Positions 52,663-64,000 of a stretch of DNA of 64,000 nucleotides are shown one piece after another. Location of the stretch: NCBI GenBank assembly GCA_039704465.1, contig JASFAU010000004.1, forward strand, positions 372,001-436,000. The letters are read 5' to 3'. Position 1 is the first letter of the stretch. Each line of letters opens with the position of its first letter. Under the pieces are notes generated by a model that had not been told where the DNA came from, did no database searches, and was given only the letters and a program-made list of their open reading frames with translations. The position numbers were made by a program, and so were the translations under genes. The stretch comes from Plasmodiophora brassicae (taxonomy: Eukaryota; Endomyxa; Phytomyxea; Plasmodiophorida; Plasmodiophoridae).

Positions 52663-54382
52663 TTAGTCAGAGACGGGCCGGCCATCGTCACCATCGTCAT
52701 CATAGGTCAGCATGTTGAACATGTTGTTGTCGAAGATGGTCCGCCCCATGGTCGTGTCGCTGACCGCACGAACATGGGCAACTGGTGTCGCGATCTTCGT
52801 TGATGTCGTTGCAACCCGGGGCGATATGCCCGACAATGTCACCGATAGCGCACGTGGCACGGCCCGTTGACGTTGTCTCCTGCGTCGATACCTTCGTACG
52901 ATGGCCGAGCCAGGCGTCAAGCCCACTGCCGCGCCCGTACCGGGCACCTTCAGGGCGCCCAGCGCAACCGTACTAATGGCAACGACAACGACCACGATGA
53001 TGGCACCTAAGCCGTACGTCATCATGGTCAGTTGCCGGTTGATGCGGTCGTACGCTCGGCTTAGGTCGGCCAGTTGCCGCCGAAGCAGCAGAATCGTGGC
53101 CGTCGACGCGTTTGTCGTCTCGACAGCACTTGCCAGCAGGGCCTGCACTGATCGATGACGTTGCACGAGAGCGGCATCCATCGACAGGACCGCCGATTCC
53201 AATTTGGCGACGGTTTCCGACAATGAATTGCTGAGGCGCTCGACAGCGGCGTTGGACAGCGATTGGTTGACCTCCAGAACCTTGATGCGGTTCGTCAGCT
53301 TCATGACTACGTTCTGTTGCTGTTGCTGCTGCTGCTGCTGCTGTTGCTGCTGCTGTTGGCGATGCATTGTCTCTGTAGTGGACAATGTCGAAGCAGTTCT
53401 GTCGGGCGCCGTCGACTCTGGGCATGTCGGGTTGTGAAACGCGTCCCAGATGGGATCGCTTGGAACCGGGCAGGTGGCCTCCATCCAGACCTGCATGGAC
53501 GTTCGCACGGGGGCTGGCACGATCACGGCGGGCGGTGTCGCCTGCTGATCAAGCACGCGGTCGAGCGTCTCGAGCAGGCGCGACCCGTAGACCTTGAGCG
53601 AGTTCAGCGTGCAGACCTGCTCGGTGCTGCCATGATGGGACAGCAGGCGCAGCTTCAGGTATCGCACTGTCACTGGGCTACGAACGCAGAAGTTCTGCTC
53701 GTCCATGGTGTTGGCCGCCCGGAAGTTCCTGTACCATGCATACGCCATCAGCTGCCAGGCATGGCATGAGGGCGTCCCGCGTACCGTACCCGAGCAGGAC
53801 CCATTGCGGAGTCGGGAACCGGTCGCTGCCAAGCACCTGGAAGTGCTCGACGCCAGCCGCGTAATGCTCCCTGCTGGTCGTCGATATGACCGACACCTCG
53901 ATGTCTTCCGACAGTTGCAGGACGAGCCACTTCGACGGCAACGAGCACGACGACGACATGTACTTGTCGCTGTCGGTCTGCAGTATTCGGTCGGCGCCTT
54001 TGATGCCCGGGGCCGACGCCAGCACCGATGCACCGGCCTCGGCCGCGGCGAAGTTGAACCGTTCGCGAATCTGCTCGACCTGGCACGGCTCGTCGACAGT
54101 TAGGGCAGGGGGCGGCACCTGTGCCGCTGCCGACGGCTGATCCGCCTCGGCAGGTGTGCTGGGCAGATGCGGCTCCTGAGACGCGTGTTGCCCGGCGGGA
54201 CACCTGTCGAACGTTCGCCCGGCAGGGCACATGTCGGGGCCCGCGGCCGGTGGCGCCGCACGACGACCTCCTGTCGGTGTCGCTGACGATCGCCTGGGGC
54301 GCTCTATTGCCACGGGTATGGCTGCGTTGACGATTAGCACGAGAGCAATGATCAGCAAGACGTAGACGCCGGTGCCGCTCAT
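52663..54382 (-). CDS. SUN-domain (SUCO/SLP-type) membrane protein with poly-Gln
   Basis: Exons are 54,382-53,790 and 53,728-52,663, joined over a 61-bp intron (GTACGG...TACAG) to a 552-aa protein. ATG 54382 starts a hydrophobic N-terminal segment (VYVLLIIALVLIVNAA: signal or anchor). A mid-protein SUN-like domain follows: FNFAAAEAGASVLASAPGIK, WLVLQLSEDIEVSVIST, WVLLG|NFRAANTMDEQNF across the splice, RYLKLRLLSHHGS. This is the ER-type mid-SUN pattern (SUCO/Slp1). Then come a run of about 16 Gln (CAG/CAA), a coiled coil (about 100 aa), a membrane segment (GLGAIIVVVVVAISTVALG) and a basic tail. Role by family: ER or nuclear-envelope membrane protein folding or tethering. Confidence 0.86.
53307..53356. 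repeat. CAG/CAA trinucleotide repeat (poly-Gln in the SUN gene)
   Basis: About 16 Gln codons on the reverse strand, mainly CAG with CAA interruptions; likely variable in length. Confidence 0.92.
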
Positions 54383-54561
54383 GACCAGAGAGACGCAGAG
54401 GAGCGCGCGCGTCACCCGCCTCCGCAATCCGCCGGTGCCGCGCCCACACACGGCACCGCACCGCCGCGACACTGACTTTGCTTTCTCTGCCCAACCCCGA
54501 GCCTACCTGTACATATCTATTCGATTTGGAGGTCGCACAACTTACCGACCAGTTGCCTGTC

Positions 54562-56163
54562 TTATTGTGCGGCACCCGGGCGAACGGCACGGCTCGCCAC
54601 CTCACGTTCGTACATGGCCCGCCACCGACCCGATTCCCGTTCGCGCTCTTTCAACGCCTTCTTGGTCGATGCGACCTGCTTGACCAGGCGCTGCCAGCGC
54701 TCCCTGTCGACGCTGTCGTTGCCGTTCCCGTTCTCCGCGTCGTCCTCCAGGGTGTTGCCCATCTGCAGGGCACGTTTGGCACGCTGCACAAGCCGAACCG
54801 TCAGTACATGTCGGCTTCCGTTATCGTCCCGTAGACGGCGCGTGCTACCTCGGCGGTCTCGGCGCGTGACCTTAACGCTTTGACATCGTCGCGCAGTTCG
54901 CCAATTGTTCGTGCATCCTCAACATGTCGTAGGAGCAGAGTCCTCGATTCTTCCTGCAGACGGCCTACCTCGGCTCGTAGGTCCTCGACCAGTGCGCCCG
55001 CTTCATCGGCTTCTTTCTCCAGGGCCGCACAGTGCTCCAGGCTGTGCAACAGGTGTTAGCAGTGCCACCGCTGTCGCATTACTAGACAGAAGATACGACC
55101 TTGCGCTGAGCTCTGCCTTGTGCGAGTCGTGCTCGACGCGTAGCCGATCAATGGTCGCCAGTGCAGACTGGAGCCTGGCCTCGACAGCTTCCCGCTCGTC
55201 GTGCTCTCGGGAGCATGCTGCACGGGCTCGTTCCCCCGCCTCCGTCTCCTGGTCGCGCTGCTGGCGCAGGTCGTCTAGGTCCTGCTGAAGCTCCAGCAGG
55301 TTCTGTTCGGCACGGGACGCGCGCATGGCATCGCCCGCTAGACAGTGAGCCTCCGCGCGTGCCGCCTCCACTTCCGCGTTCAGCTCGTCGATGACGATCT
55401 CCTGGCGGCGCACCCTGCATCCCAGGTTGTCGGCAATGTCCTGGCAGCGCCGTACAATATCTTGGATGGCCGCTTCGCACTGCTTCCCGCGATCGGCCTC
55501 CCGGGCAAGCGCGACCATGCCCGCCTGCACGTCCTCGCTGACGGCGCTCATGGCCCTGTTCTGCTGTTCCTGCCGGGCTTGCATGTCGTCGACCTGCATG
55601 ACGAAATGGTGCATACGGGTCAGCGCCTCAGAAGGGTCCACGGCGGTCGACGCGGACGCCCGGTTGCGCTGTGCCTGACGCGTCAACGTCGCAATGACGC
55701 GTTCCATCTCCTGGATCTGATGTCTGGCGGCATCCACGTCGGCCGTCGAGGAGCGTACGCGAGCTTCGGCCTGTTCCGCTCTGTGTATGGCATCCTGCAG
55801 GGTGGACCCCGATCCAGCATCGCCTGCCGCGCAAGTCGCCAGCAGGATCTCGTCCAGGGCATCGTTCCTGTACCGCTGCAGCTGCAGCTGGCTGCTGAGA
55901 TCCGACACGCGCGCATCGGCGTCACACAGCAGCCGTGCATGCATGGCCGTCATATGCGCGATGTGATCCTGCACGTCGACACGTTCTGCGCCGGCATACG
56001 ACGCCAGGTCCGCATACCGGCGCTGCCACGACGCGATGGTCGCCTCCAGACGACACGTGTCAGCATCGCGTGCATGAGCGTCCTCGACTGCCCCGGTGTG
56101 GACCCGATCGATCATGGATCGTGCTCGCAGCATGTGGTCGATGTCGTCGCATGCCGCCGCCAT
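54562..56163 (-). CDS. Coiled-coil protein of unknown function
   Basis: Exons 56,163-55,100, 55,041-54,837 and 54,783-54,562 join over introns of 58 and 53 bp to 496 aa. ATG 56163 (MAAACDDIDHML) was chosen; the frame opens further upstream without an ATG. Nearly the whole protein is heptad-rich helix (for example ELNAEVEAARAEAHCLAG, LLELQQDLDDLRQQRDQETE, LVEDLRAEVGRLQEESR), with Ala/Arg/Asp/Glu dominating and no membrane segment. No enzymatic domain is visible. It could be a structural or trafficking (golgin-, tether- or centrosome-like) protein; that is speculation. It lies divergent to the deacetylase gene, 308 bp between starts. Confidence 0.75.
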
Positions 56164-56471
56164 GACAGGACAGGGGCGGGTGCCGTCAGATCGAGCCGCA
56201 TGAAACGATGGCGGTTGCCCCCTGCCTCCGGCGTCAACCAAAAAAATCCATCGTCCTGCAATCGCACGCTGCCTCTTATTTTGGGGCACCTCTCAGAGTC
56301 TGTCCCCTAGGCGCCAGCAGGCCCAGAACACACCGAACACCCCGCCAGTGCAGATATTTTACAGTCGGTCTGGCTCTGCGACAACACGATTCTTTGTGGC
56401 GCCCTGCCCAAGTCTACGCTTCAGCTGGCGGAGCTGTTGATCAACAACGCTATTGCGCGAGCACCGACCGG

Positions 56472-58292
56472 ATGACGACGATGACGCCGTTTCCGATCCC
56501 GCTGATGCTGATGCTGGCTTGGACAGTGTCCAGCCAGACGTTGCCGCTGACGTCCGTGTCGGCGGGCGAGGACGATGGGACGATGTCGACGTTCCAGGTT
56601 GTAACTCCGGGCGTGTACGCTGTTAGTGCGCCGAATCACGATTCGTATGTTCGGTTCACGATGCCGACCGGTTGCTACAACCTGGCGGCATACAAGTACA
56701 TGCGCCTGCGAGCCTGGGCGTCTCCCGGGACGCAGTTTACCATTGACCTAAAGCAAGGGTTCCCTGACTGTCGTCTGGACCTATGGCCTTACGCGTTCGC
56801 GGCTGGATCTGCACTGGCCTCGCATTACACAGCGAACGGCGCCTTCGACGGCAGCGCTGGCGGACAGATTGTCTACGTCCCGTTGGCCGATTTCCAAATC
56901 GACCTCGCCCAGGTCTGCCAAGTCTTCGTATCGAGCTTCTACACGCTGCCCGTCCAGGGGCCCGTTACATCAGCGCGCTTCGGCGACATTGAGTTCACTA
57001 ATGATCCACCTGCATCACCGATGCCCGCAGCCTTAGTGCAGAACCCGACGGCGACCAGCTGTGACGAACCGTACACCTTCGCCGTCACCTTCGACAACCA
57101 GTACAGTGGCAATCGTAAGACTTATCCGCTGCTGTTTCGTCATCGATAGGGACGCCGCTAATTCCACATGTGCCCTGCAGTGATGAAGATCCTGGACGAC
57201 CTGGCCAGCGTTAACGCTAAATGCACCATCTTCCAGGTCAGCTTGTGCCGGCGTCATGGTTCGCGTAGCCGCCACTAACTGATCTGGGCAGATTGGCGGC
57301 GAACTCGTCGAGAACGATCTGGCCATGAAGAGAGCCCTGGCCGAGGGCCATCAAGTCGCCGCTCATACGTGGACTCACCCGGTACGGTTGGCGCACCTAC
57401 GCGCCTGCTGGCCTGTCTGCTGTGTCTGACGATAGCACAGGATTTGCTGGAGCTGGATGAGGCCAGCATTCGCAGAGAGATGCTACTAACGGATGACGCG
57501 CTCGTGCAACGCCTAGGCGTGCGTACCCGTTGGTTCCGACCCCCATTCGGGCACCAGGATCCTCGGGTACGTGCCATCCTGGACAGTATGGGATACGTCA
57601 GCATCAACTGGGACATCGACTCAACAGGTCGGTTCGACAGCGCGTTGCACCCAGTCGGCCAGTAGTGAACCGACATTATGTTTCTGTGTTAGATTACTTC
57701 AACCAGAACAACGGAGAGCTGGTCTGGTCCCGAATCAAGGCCCGCCTGGACCACATGGATCCGGCGCGCGCTGGAGGTTAATTGATGGCAGTCGAGTCAT
57801 CCTGTAGCGCGCGTGTCTGATGTTGGCTATGCCCCTCGTACAGCCATCTTGTTGCTGCACAATGATATCGAAGCGTCTGCGAATCTGGTGATTCGTACTG
57901 TCGAATACGCCCGATCTAAAGGGTTCACCAAGTTCGTTACTGTCGAGGAGTGCATGCGGGGCAAGCACAACTCCTACCTGGGCCTGAATCCATCGCCAAC
58001 GCCAGCACAGGTCCCGGCGGCAACACCTGCAGTGATCCGGGCGCCCGCCCCTGGACCTACGCCACCTAGCGCTGCGATGCCGCCGTACCTATCACCGAAA
58101 CCCTCGACTGCAACATTGGCAGGGGATGCCAGTACTGCTGCCAATCAGCCCGGCAATCCGTATTACAAGCCCAGGCAGCAGCCCATGCAGTCCGACACGG
58201 CCGTCAGTGGAAGCCCGGAGCGACTCGCTTTGATCGGGACTGCCTTGATCGGCGCCGTCGCTTTCATTGTTATGGCCCGCCTGCAGATGTAA
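56472..58292 (+). CDS. Polysaccharide/chitin deacetylase (NodB, CE4), multi-exon
   Basis: ATG 56472 starts a signal peptide (LMLMLAWTVSSQ). Residues about 30-190 form a secreted beta-rich N-terminal region. The NodB domain spans exons 57,181-57,236, 57,292-57,381, from 57,441, and later ones; introns 57,115-57,180, 57,237-57,291 and 57,382-57,440 are clear, while those near 57,650-57,710 and 57,775-57,815 are less exact. CE4 motifs: TFDNQ (TFDDG expected), HTWTH (metal His pair), RWFRPPFGH and AILLLHNDIE. The metal-binding second Asp of motif 1 is Asn. A Pro/Thr-rich stalk and a C-terminal hydrophobic segment (LALIGTALIGAVAFIVM) suggest surface anchoring. Expected role: removing acetyl groups from chitin in the cell or spore wall. 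Confidence 0.83.
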
Positions 58293-59402
58293 TTCGGGAT
58301 ACCTAACGTGTACTTACCGTAATACACTCGTACAATGGAGCAAACACGTTAACTCGTTGGAGTCACGACGTCAACAGGATCACGCGTGCTGTCTAAGGGT
58401 GTCAGTTGCCCGAAGCGACGACGACGTCCTCGGCGTGTGCCAATACATGCAATTTCGTACATTCATGCAGGTGAATGGGCACCAAGCCAATGGGTTGGTG
58501 CCCTCCTGGCAGGATCGGGCCGGCTGTTTTGGCGTACTGGTAGGAACGCGCTATCTGGTTTGCTGTGGTCGCCTTGTGGCTTGTACCCCGCATGTGGAGC
58601 GAAAAGTTCAGATGAGCGGCTTTGTAGTGTGTAGATCGGGCGCCTCCTGAATGGTCTGATCAGTTTAGGACAGCAGCTGCTGTGCGACGTACCTGTACGT
58701 ACTCAGGTCACGCCCCGGTCGTCCGGCCCAATGCAGTCGGCGACGGAGCGGCACCGCTGCTATGTAGGTAGCGACACCCGCCTATCGAAGCTGAAAAAGG
58801 ACAATCGCACGACCAGCTCGATTGACGGCGACGATGATATGACACGGCCGTTGCTGTGCAAATCGAGGTCGGTGTCGACGGCTGCCGCAACCTATATCAG
58901 CGACAAGTCGGCAATCAGCACGATTAATGAAGGAATCCCCTCCCGCTTCGCTCTGATATTAACATCGCGCCAAGTAACGACTCATACGATATCTCGGGTC
59001 GTACTACGTACCTTGGCGATTGAACGCGAGTCTATTCGGACGGCTCCGGTCTATTTTTACTGGTGAGGCCGGTGGATGCGGGTTCCGACCAGTGCCGCAG
59101 GATGAAAGACAAATATCATGGCCTTCAAGTTATAATATAACTTTGCTGATATACGTCGTGTAAAGTAAGTATTGCAAATAGGTACGTGGCGAGCGCCCGT
59201 GGCTGAAGGTGTACATAGGTAGTCCTTGGGCCAATAGCGCCGTAGCGCGTCACCGGCCGATCATTTGCGCCAGTTGCCTTTCGGGTGCGGGTTTTGCGTG
59301 TTTTTGGACGGGGCGGAGCGCCGCCGACGTATCTGCGTGTCGCGTAGCGTGTGACCGGCGAATCAGAGGGGATCGCGACCGGCATACGCCCGCATATCCG
59401 CC
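58293..59402. other. Intergenic region, no supported gene
   Basis: Frames such as 58,731-59,066 (+) show no domain or convincing splice structure. The last 200 bp probably contain the promoter of the dynamin gene. Confidence 0.5.
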
Positions 59403-61858
59403 ATGTCCTCGCTGGACAACCTCATACCCGTTATCAACAAGCTTCAAGATGTGTTCAGCGCAACAGGTAGCACGCCTATCGACCTGCCTCAGATTGTCGT
59501 CATCGGATCGCAATCATCCGGCAAATCGTCCGTCCTGGAGAACATCGTCGGTCGGGATTTCCTTCCGCGCGGGTCAGGCATCGTCACCAGGCGCCCATTA
59601 ATCTTGCAGCTGGTTTGTCATCTCCTCGGCCGTCTCCATGCACTTGCCGATGACGACCCTGTGCGCAGGTGAACACGTCACTCGATCTGAAACTGAGCGG
59701 CAAGGACGATGAAAGCGGGTACGTGCCGGGGCAATACGTTGTTGAACATGGGTACCAAACATGGCATTTTCGCAGACAGGAATGGGGTGAGTTTCTACAC
59801 AAAAGGGACAAGAAATTCACGAGCTTCGAGGATATTCGCGCCGAGATCGTTGCCGAAACGGACCGTCTGACGGGTACTAATAAGGGCATATCCGACAAGG
59901 CCATCAATTTGAAAGTCTATTCGCCGCGTTTCTTGAACCTTACCCTGGTCGATTTGCCCGGTATCACGAAGGTTCCCGTTGGCGATCAGCCCAGCGATAT
60001 CGAGAACCAGATCAAAGGCATGATCATGCGGTTTGTTTCGAACCCGCGCGCTATCATTCTTGCCGTCACTGCAGCCAACACTGATCTGGCTAACTCGGAC
60101 GCACTGAAATTGGCCAGAGAGGTCCTATTCGTTACCCGTCGTTTCCGGCTGACGCTCTAACAATCCCATAGGTTGATCCCGAGTGCAACCGAACGATCGG
60201 CGTTATCACTAAGATTGACCTGATGGATCGCGGGACGAATGCTCTCGATGTCCTGCTTGGAAAAGTCATCCCCTTGAAACTGGGTTTCATTGGTGTTATC
60301 AATCGGAGCCAGGAGGACATCAACAACAACACGAGCATCAATGCGGCGCTAACGGCAGAAATGCAGTTCTTCCAGAAACACCCTGCCTATCGCGCCATTG
60401 CAAGTCGCCTGGGCACTTCGTATTTGACCAAGACTCTGAACAGCATCCTCATAAATCATATCCGGGAGAGCCTGCCGGAGCTGCGGCACAAGATTCACAC
60501 TATGCTACAGGAAGTGCAGGCGGAGCTGCAGTCGTATGGGGAACCTATCTACCAGACCAATTCTGGACAAGGTGCGTATTACTGTTTCGTTCAGTATGCG
60601 CGCGATACTGAAAGGCCATGTAGGCGCCCTGCTACTTAACCTGTTATCCAAGTTTAGCAACGCCTATGTTGATGCGATTGACGGGAAGAGCGGAGACGTG
60701 TCTGTATCGGAACTGTACGGCGGCGCAAGGATATCCTACATATTCCATCACTCGTTCGACCGCGGCCTGAAATCTATTCATCCGTTTGACGGCCTAGATG
60801 ATGCCGACATCCGCACCGCTATCCGCAATGCCACTGGCCCTCGTCCGTCCCTGTTCGTTCCTGAAGTTCGTCCAGGTGCTCGTCGTGTCCCTTGAAACGC
60901 TCTAATTTCTCTGTAGGTTTCGTTTGAACTGCTCGTGAAACGTCAGATCGCCCGCCTGGAAGACCCGTCTCTACAGTGCGTTGATCTAGCGTTCCGGGAA
61001 CTGCTTCGAGTTTCCGAACAGTGCGAGGCAGCGACTCCCGAACTCGTACGCTTTGTGACGTTGCGAGAGCGCATACAACAAGTCGTTCATGAACTGTTGA
61101 GGCGCTGTCTGAAACCGACGAAGGACATGATCAGGTAGTCGTGTCGGAATCCACCGTCAGACTGTATTGTCTTACTAGTGTGTGTGTGTCAGGAATCTCG
61201 TGGCGTGCGAGCTGTCGTACATTAATACGAATCACCCTGACTTTATCGGCGGAAGCCAAGCTGTCGCCGAGACGATGGAGCTCATACAGAAGGCAAAAGC
61301 ATCGGAGCGCGATGGTTCTCAGGCATCGGCATCGCGGCCGGAGCCGAAACCGAAACAGCCTGGGAATGACGCCGCTGCTGGAGGCATGTTCAGCTTCTTC
61401 CGAAAGGATAGCGGTGCTAGTAAGCCTAGCGGGGCACCTGGCGTTGAATCCCTTGACGAGGTGCCACGATCGATACCGGCAAGTGACACGCCGACTGATC
61501 GCGAGCATATTGAAACCCAAATCATCAAGTCGCTGATATCGTCATACTTTTCTATTGTTCGCGTCAACATTCAGGTGTGTGCTACTTGCTCGTCTGTCGG
61601 TATCTAATGCTGAAGGCTGACGGTACGGTTCAGGATGTTGTTCCCAAGTCGATCATGTGCTTCTTGGTTCGTCGTTCGCAATCGGAGCTGCAATCGGAGC
61701 TGGTCAGTATTCTCTACAAAGAGGAGCTATTCAGCGAGCTGCTCGAGGAGAATCCGGACGTTGCACAGAAGCGAGAAGCCTGCACGGAACTGCTGACCGT
61801 GTTGCGTCGTGCAGTCGAGATCATCAACGAGGTCCGCGATTTCAATGTCCACAAATGA
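59403..61858 (+). CDS. Dynamin-related GTPase (Vps1/Drp1-type, 709 aa)
   Basis: Seven exons: 59,403-59,612, 59,669-60,121, 60,172-60,571, 60,624-60,865, 60,917-61,134, 61,193-61,574, 61,634-61,858. They total 2,130 nt, in frame; introns are 50-59 bp. The GTPase domain has P-loop GSQSSGKSS, switch TRRP, DLPG and TKID. The middle domain follows ([50 protein letters not shown]), then a Ser/Pro-rich variable insert (about residues 500-590) instead of a PH domain, and a C-terminal GTPase effector domain ([20 protein letters not shown] ... [19 protein letters not shown]). No proline-rich tail. Length and layout match Vps1/Drp1: a mechanochemical GTPase for scission of vesicles, peroxisomes or mitochondria. 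Which paralogue is undecided. Confidence 0.96.
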
Positions 61859-61974
61859 TATTGTACCCCCATCAATGCAGTAGCCAATACAATTGCACAC
61901 AAACCGTGTCTTCGTAACTACGTATAGTAGTGCGGATTGAGCAGTTTCGAACATTGATAATACAAAGAACATGT

Positions 61975-62657
61975 TTAGTAGTGGCTGAGCATGTTGCGGC
62001 CAGCTGCGAACGTGATGCTGCTGGCGTAGATAAGAATCGTCTGAAGCACTGTAACACGACATCGGTAAGAAGGTTCGTCCGCAGTCTGGGCTTGGACCTA
62101 CAGATAGAAACACCCTGAAGGCGGCGACATACGTATCAGCAACGACAGAGCGACGGAACAGACGCATCAAACCGACCGGCCAGCTATCGACATTAGCATT
62201 GTCGGGTCCGGAGTACTTGTTGACGAGAATCACCACAGCGAATACGAGAGACCCAGTAAACTGTACACAGACGAACAGCAAGCAGTCAGGAGGGGCGCCT
62301 TTGGATACGATAATGACCATTTGATATCAGTGAGGACTCACGATGGCCACCGACACCAGGAACCAGAACCTGGCCTGCGATACCTCCGGGCCGCCAAACA
62401 CGTTGCCCCTTAAGGACTCCCAGTCGATGCCGATCATAATGCTGTGCCGTCAGCACTCAGGCCCAGACGGCATACAGGCAAATGGCATCTCACATGGCGG
62501 CGAATGTGACCAATATGCCAGGCAACGTGTAGTACCAGAGAATCGGGGCGCCAATGCGCGCCGCGTACGACGCGCCGTCAATGAAGAGCCACCAGGCGAG
62601 GCCGCAGAGGGCACCGGCGCCCATGCAGACGGCCTGGATCTTGGCCCCACTGGACAT
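61975..62657 (-). CDS. TMEM50/UPF0220-like small membrane protein (144 aa, five exons)
   Basis: Exons 62,657-62,494, 62,441-62,342, 62,260-62,177, 62,114-62,102 and 62,048-61,975 join to 435 nt in frame; introns are 52, 81, 62 and 53 bp. The fourth exon is only 13 nt. Four hydrophobic segments are visible: ALCGLAWWLFIDGASY, ILVTFAAIIMIGI, WFLVSVAIFTGSLVFAVVIL and WPGVSILLQTILIYASSITF. This is the pattern of the TMEM50/Vps68 family (UPF0220), ER or endosomal membrane proteins linked to trafficking. ATG 62657 (MSSGAKIQAV) is a natural start. It converges with the dynamin gene, 116 bp between stops. Confidence 0.85.
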
Positions 62658-62937
62658 CACTTTGTCGTACCGTGACCGTCCGACAGCAACTTGCGCCCCC
62701 TCAGTTGCCGAATGTATTTATGATGGGTCGGGCCCCCACTCACACTTGCCAAGTGGTGATTTTTTGCATTGTCCCGGTTCCGAATAGGTACGTATTCCGA
62801 AGGTTTCGCTCCTCGACCATCTCAGCCGGCATGCCTTTGCCGCCTACAGGATCAGGTTTACGCGCATGTCAATGTCGGTCTCGATTAGAGCCTGTGCGTC
62901 CGTGGTGAATCGGTCAGTGCGCGGGCCTACACAGCCG

Positions 62938-63912
62938 TCAAGCGAAGAGCACGGCGACCTCACGGAACTCGCGAAACGCGATCGTGCCCGAATTCTCCGG
63001 GTCGCATTCCTCCAGAATCTTGTCGACGATCTGTTCCACTAGGCCGTCCTTACCGATGCCGTCAACGACGGCTCTCAGAGTTGTCAGCAGGTCCATCCGC
63101 GACACGACGCCATCCCCGTCGGCGTCGTAGACCTTGTACAGAACTGGCGCAGATGCGGATAGTAAGCGTTTAGCCCGGCAGAACCCGGCGCAGGCCGTTA
63201 CATCGGATCTTGTGGTCTCTTGGTGTGCCCCTGCTGAACACGGCCAACGTCTGTGCGAAGTCCTGCGCCCGCCGTCGTCAGTTGGCGGTAATGGCCACAG
63301 GACGATTCCGTTGCAGGTTGGACCTGGAACGTCATGCGACTGGATTTCAGCCCGGCCCGGAACACCTCTGCCATGCGGTCCCGGAACGGGCACAGCTGGA
63401 ACTCGCCCATCTTCATCATCTGGCTCAGCGTGATGTACCCCCGACGTCGGGTGTCCATACGCAGGTACCGAGCGCACAGGCGCCGAAGGTATTTGTCGTC
63501 AACTGCGATGCGGGCAGGGCCCGTGTCAGAGACAGCACACACACGCGGCAGTGCTGGACAGCAGCGCCGTACACGGTGATATCATCTTCAGCTCCTCAAT
63601 CTCGACCTCACTGAGACCCGCTCGACTCAGGTCGGCTTCCTTACTCGGCCGCCACCATCGGCATCGCAGCACATTCGTCCAGGCGGGCAGCGTCGTCGAA
63701 GTACCCTCCCCTTCATCGGATGAGTATTGCGCATGCCGATCACCGGTCAGCCCTCCCTCATCGCTGTCATCGTCATCGCTATCCTCCTTCAGGTCCTTGT
63801 CAACGCCGCCTCGCCTGGTCTCTCCCTTCGAACGGATGGTGACGACCGCATCTAGCGGGGCCACCTGACTGGTCGACGCTCGCTCGCCCGGTCGCGACGA
63901 TGATGGATTCAT
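62938..63912 (-). CDS. Calcineurin-B-like EF-hand protein (261 aa, four exons)
   Basis: Exons 63,912-63,573, 63,502-63,324, 63,262-63,202 and 63,143-62,938 join to 786 nt in frame; introns are 70, 61 and 58 bp. The N-terminal about 90 residues are acidic and low in complexity (DSDDDDSDEGG). Then come an LSEVEIEELKMIS helix, a degenerate first EF-hand region (KYLRRLCARYLRMDTRRRGY), FAQTLAVFSRGTPRDHKIRF typical of calcineurin B, EF-hand DADGDGVVSRMDL and EF-hand DPENSGTIAFREF. The last two have full calcium ligands. Calcineurin B, CHP or CBL-type regulators are the closest families. No N-terminal myristoylation site (second residue Asn). Confidence 0.85.
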
Positions 63913-64000
63913 GGGTCCTCTCTATAAACGCAGAGACTGTGTATCGATCCCTGTACGTCATCACGCAGTCACAAGCAGGGCTTGGAATCGCGCCTGCGTC
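63913..64000. other. 5' flank of the EF-hand gene
   Basis: Upstream sequence of the reverse-strand EF-hand gene at the window edge; no further gene can be called. Confidence 0.4.

Noticed and set aside
53263..53769. Forward-strand frame with poly-Leu over the SUN gene
   Set aside because: Antisense of the CAG tract and SUN exons; the reverse strand has domains and a splice-supported frame.
55345..56310. Long forward-strand frame over the coiled-coil gene
   Set aside because: GC-rich antisense shadow with no domain; the reverse strand shows heptads and consistent introns.
58731..59066. Hypothetical protein of 111 aa upstream of the dynamin gene
   Set aside because: No domain, no start context and no splice evidence; treated as intergenic.

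Overview
The window looks like nuclear DNA of a GC-rich protist with very short introns. Every intron I could place (35 to 81 bp, GT...AG) sits in a eukaryotic gene: a dynamin-related GTPase, a TMEM50-like membrane protein, a calcineurin-B-like EF-hand protein, a SUN-domain membrane protein and a chitin/polysaccharide deacetylase. This gene style, together with Ty1/copia, chromodomain Ty3/gypsy, PIF/Harbinger, CACTA, pogo and Tc1-like transposons, fits a plasmodiophorid or other small-genome protist. That taxonomic guess is inference. No rRNA, tRNA, CRISPR or telomere repeat was seen.

Layout. 1-50,442 is almost solid mobile DNA; 50,443-64,000 is a gene-dense, element-free block. 1-4,311 joins a Ty3/gypsy pol fragment to a truncated reverse-strand copia element (A). 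5,787-8,925 is a decayed second type of copia (D) with one candidate LTR. At 9,043 a 10-bp minisatellite (unit TTATGACGCC) begins. It reappears at 14,333-14,460 and 41,288-41,327, so everything between can be read as insertions into one array: copia C (9,130-14,332), PIF/Harbinger 1 (14,464-40,015) and a deleted Harbinger copy (40,019-41,287).

Harbinger 1 is a nest. It holds a pogo element (16,663-18,718) and a CACTA element (19,095-39,731). The CACTA holds a second Harbinger type F (19,124-26,853), gypsy B (28,704-35,102) and a TIR element K (38,276-39,333). F holds copia B (19,446-24,800), and gypsy B holds a 189-bp perfect foldback element (32,317-32,505). Each insertion except K (whose GTAC is ambiguous) shows matching target-site duplications, and removing them restores reading frames: host transposase frames across CACTA and pogo, F ORF1 across copia B, gypsy pol across the foldback element. 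The insertion order can therefore be read directly, four levels deep.

41,336-50,442 continues with a TIR fragment, a Harbinger-type MITE inside a second K copy, an intact Tc1/IS630-like transposon with long repeat-structured termini (L, 42,401-44,690), and gypsy C (45,107-50,442), which carries a solo LTR of the gypsy B family.

The gene block from 51,602 encodes, in order: a PHD-finger protein (+), a SUN-domain membrane protein (-), a coiled-coil protein (-), a polysaccharide deacetylase (+), a dynamin-related protein (+), a TMEM50-like protein (-) and a calcineurin-B-like protein (-). The dynamin, TMEM50, calcineurin-B, SUN and coiled-coil models splice in frame to a stop with no frameshift, in contrast to the retrotransposons, which nearly all carry single-base indels even where their LTRs are identical.
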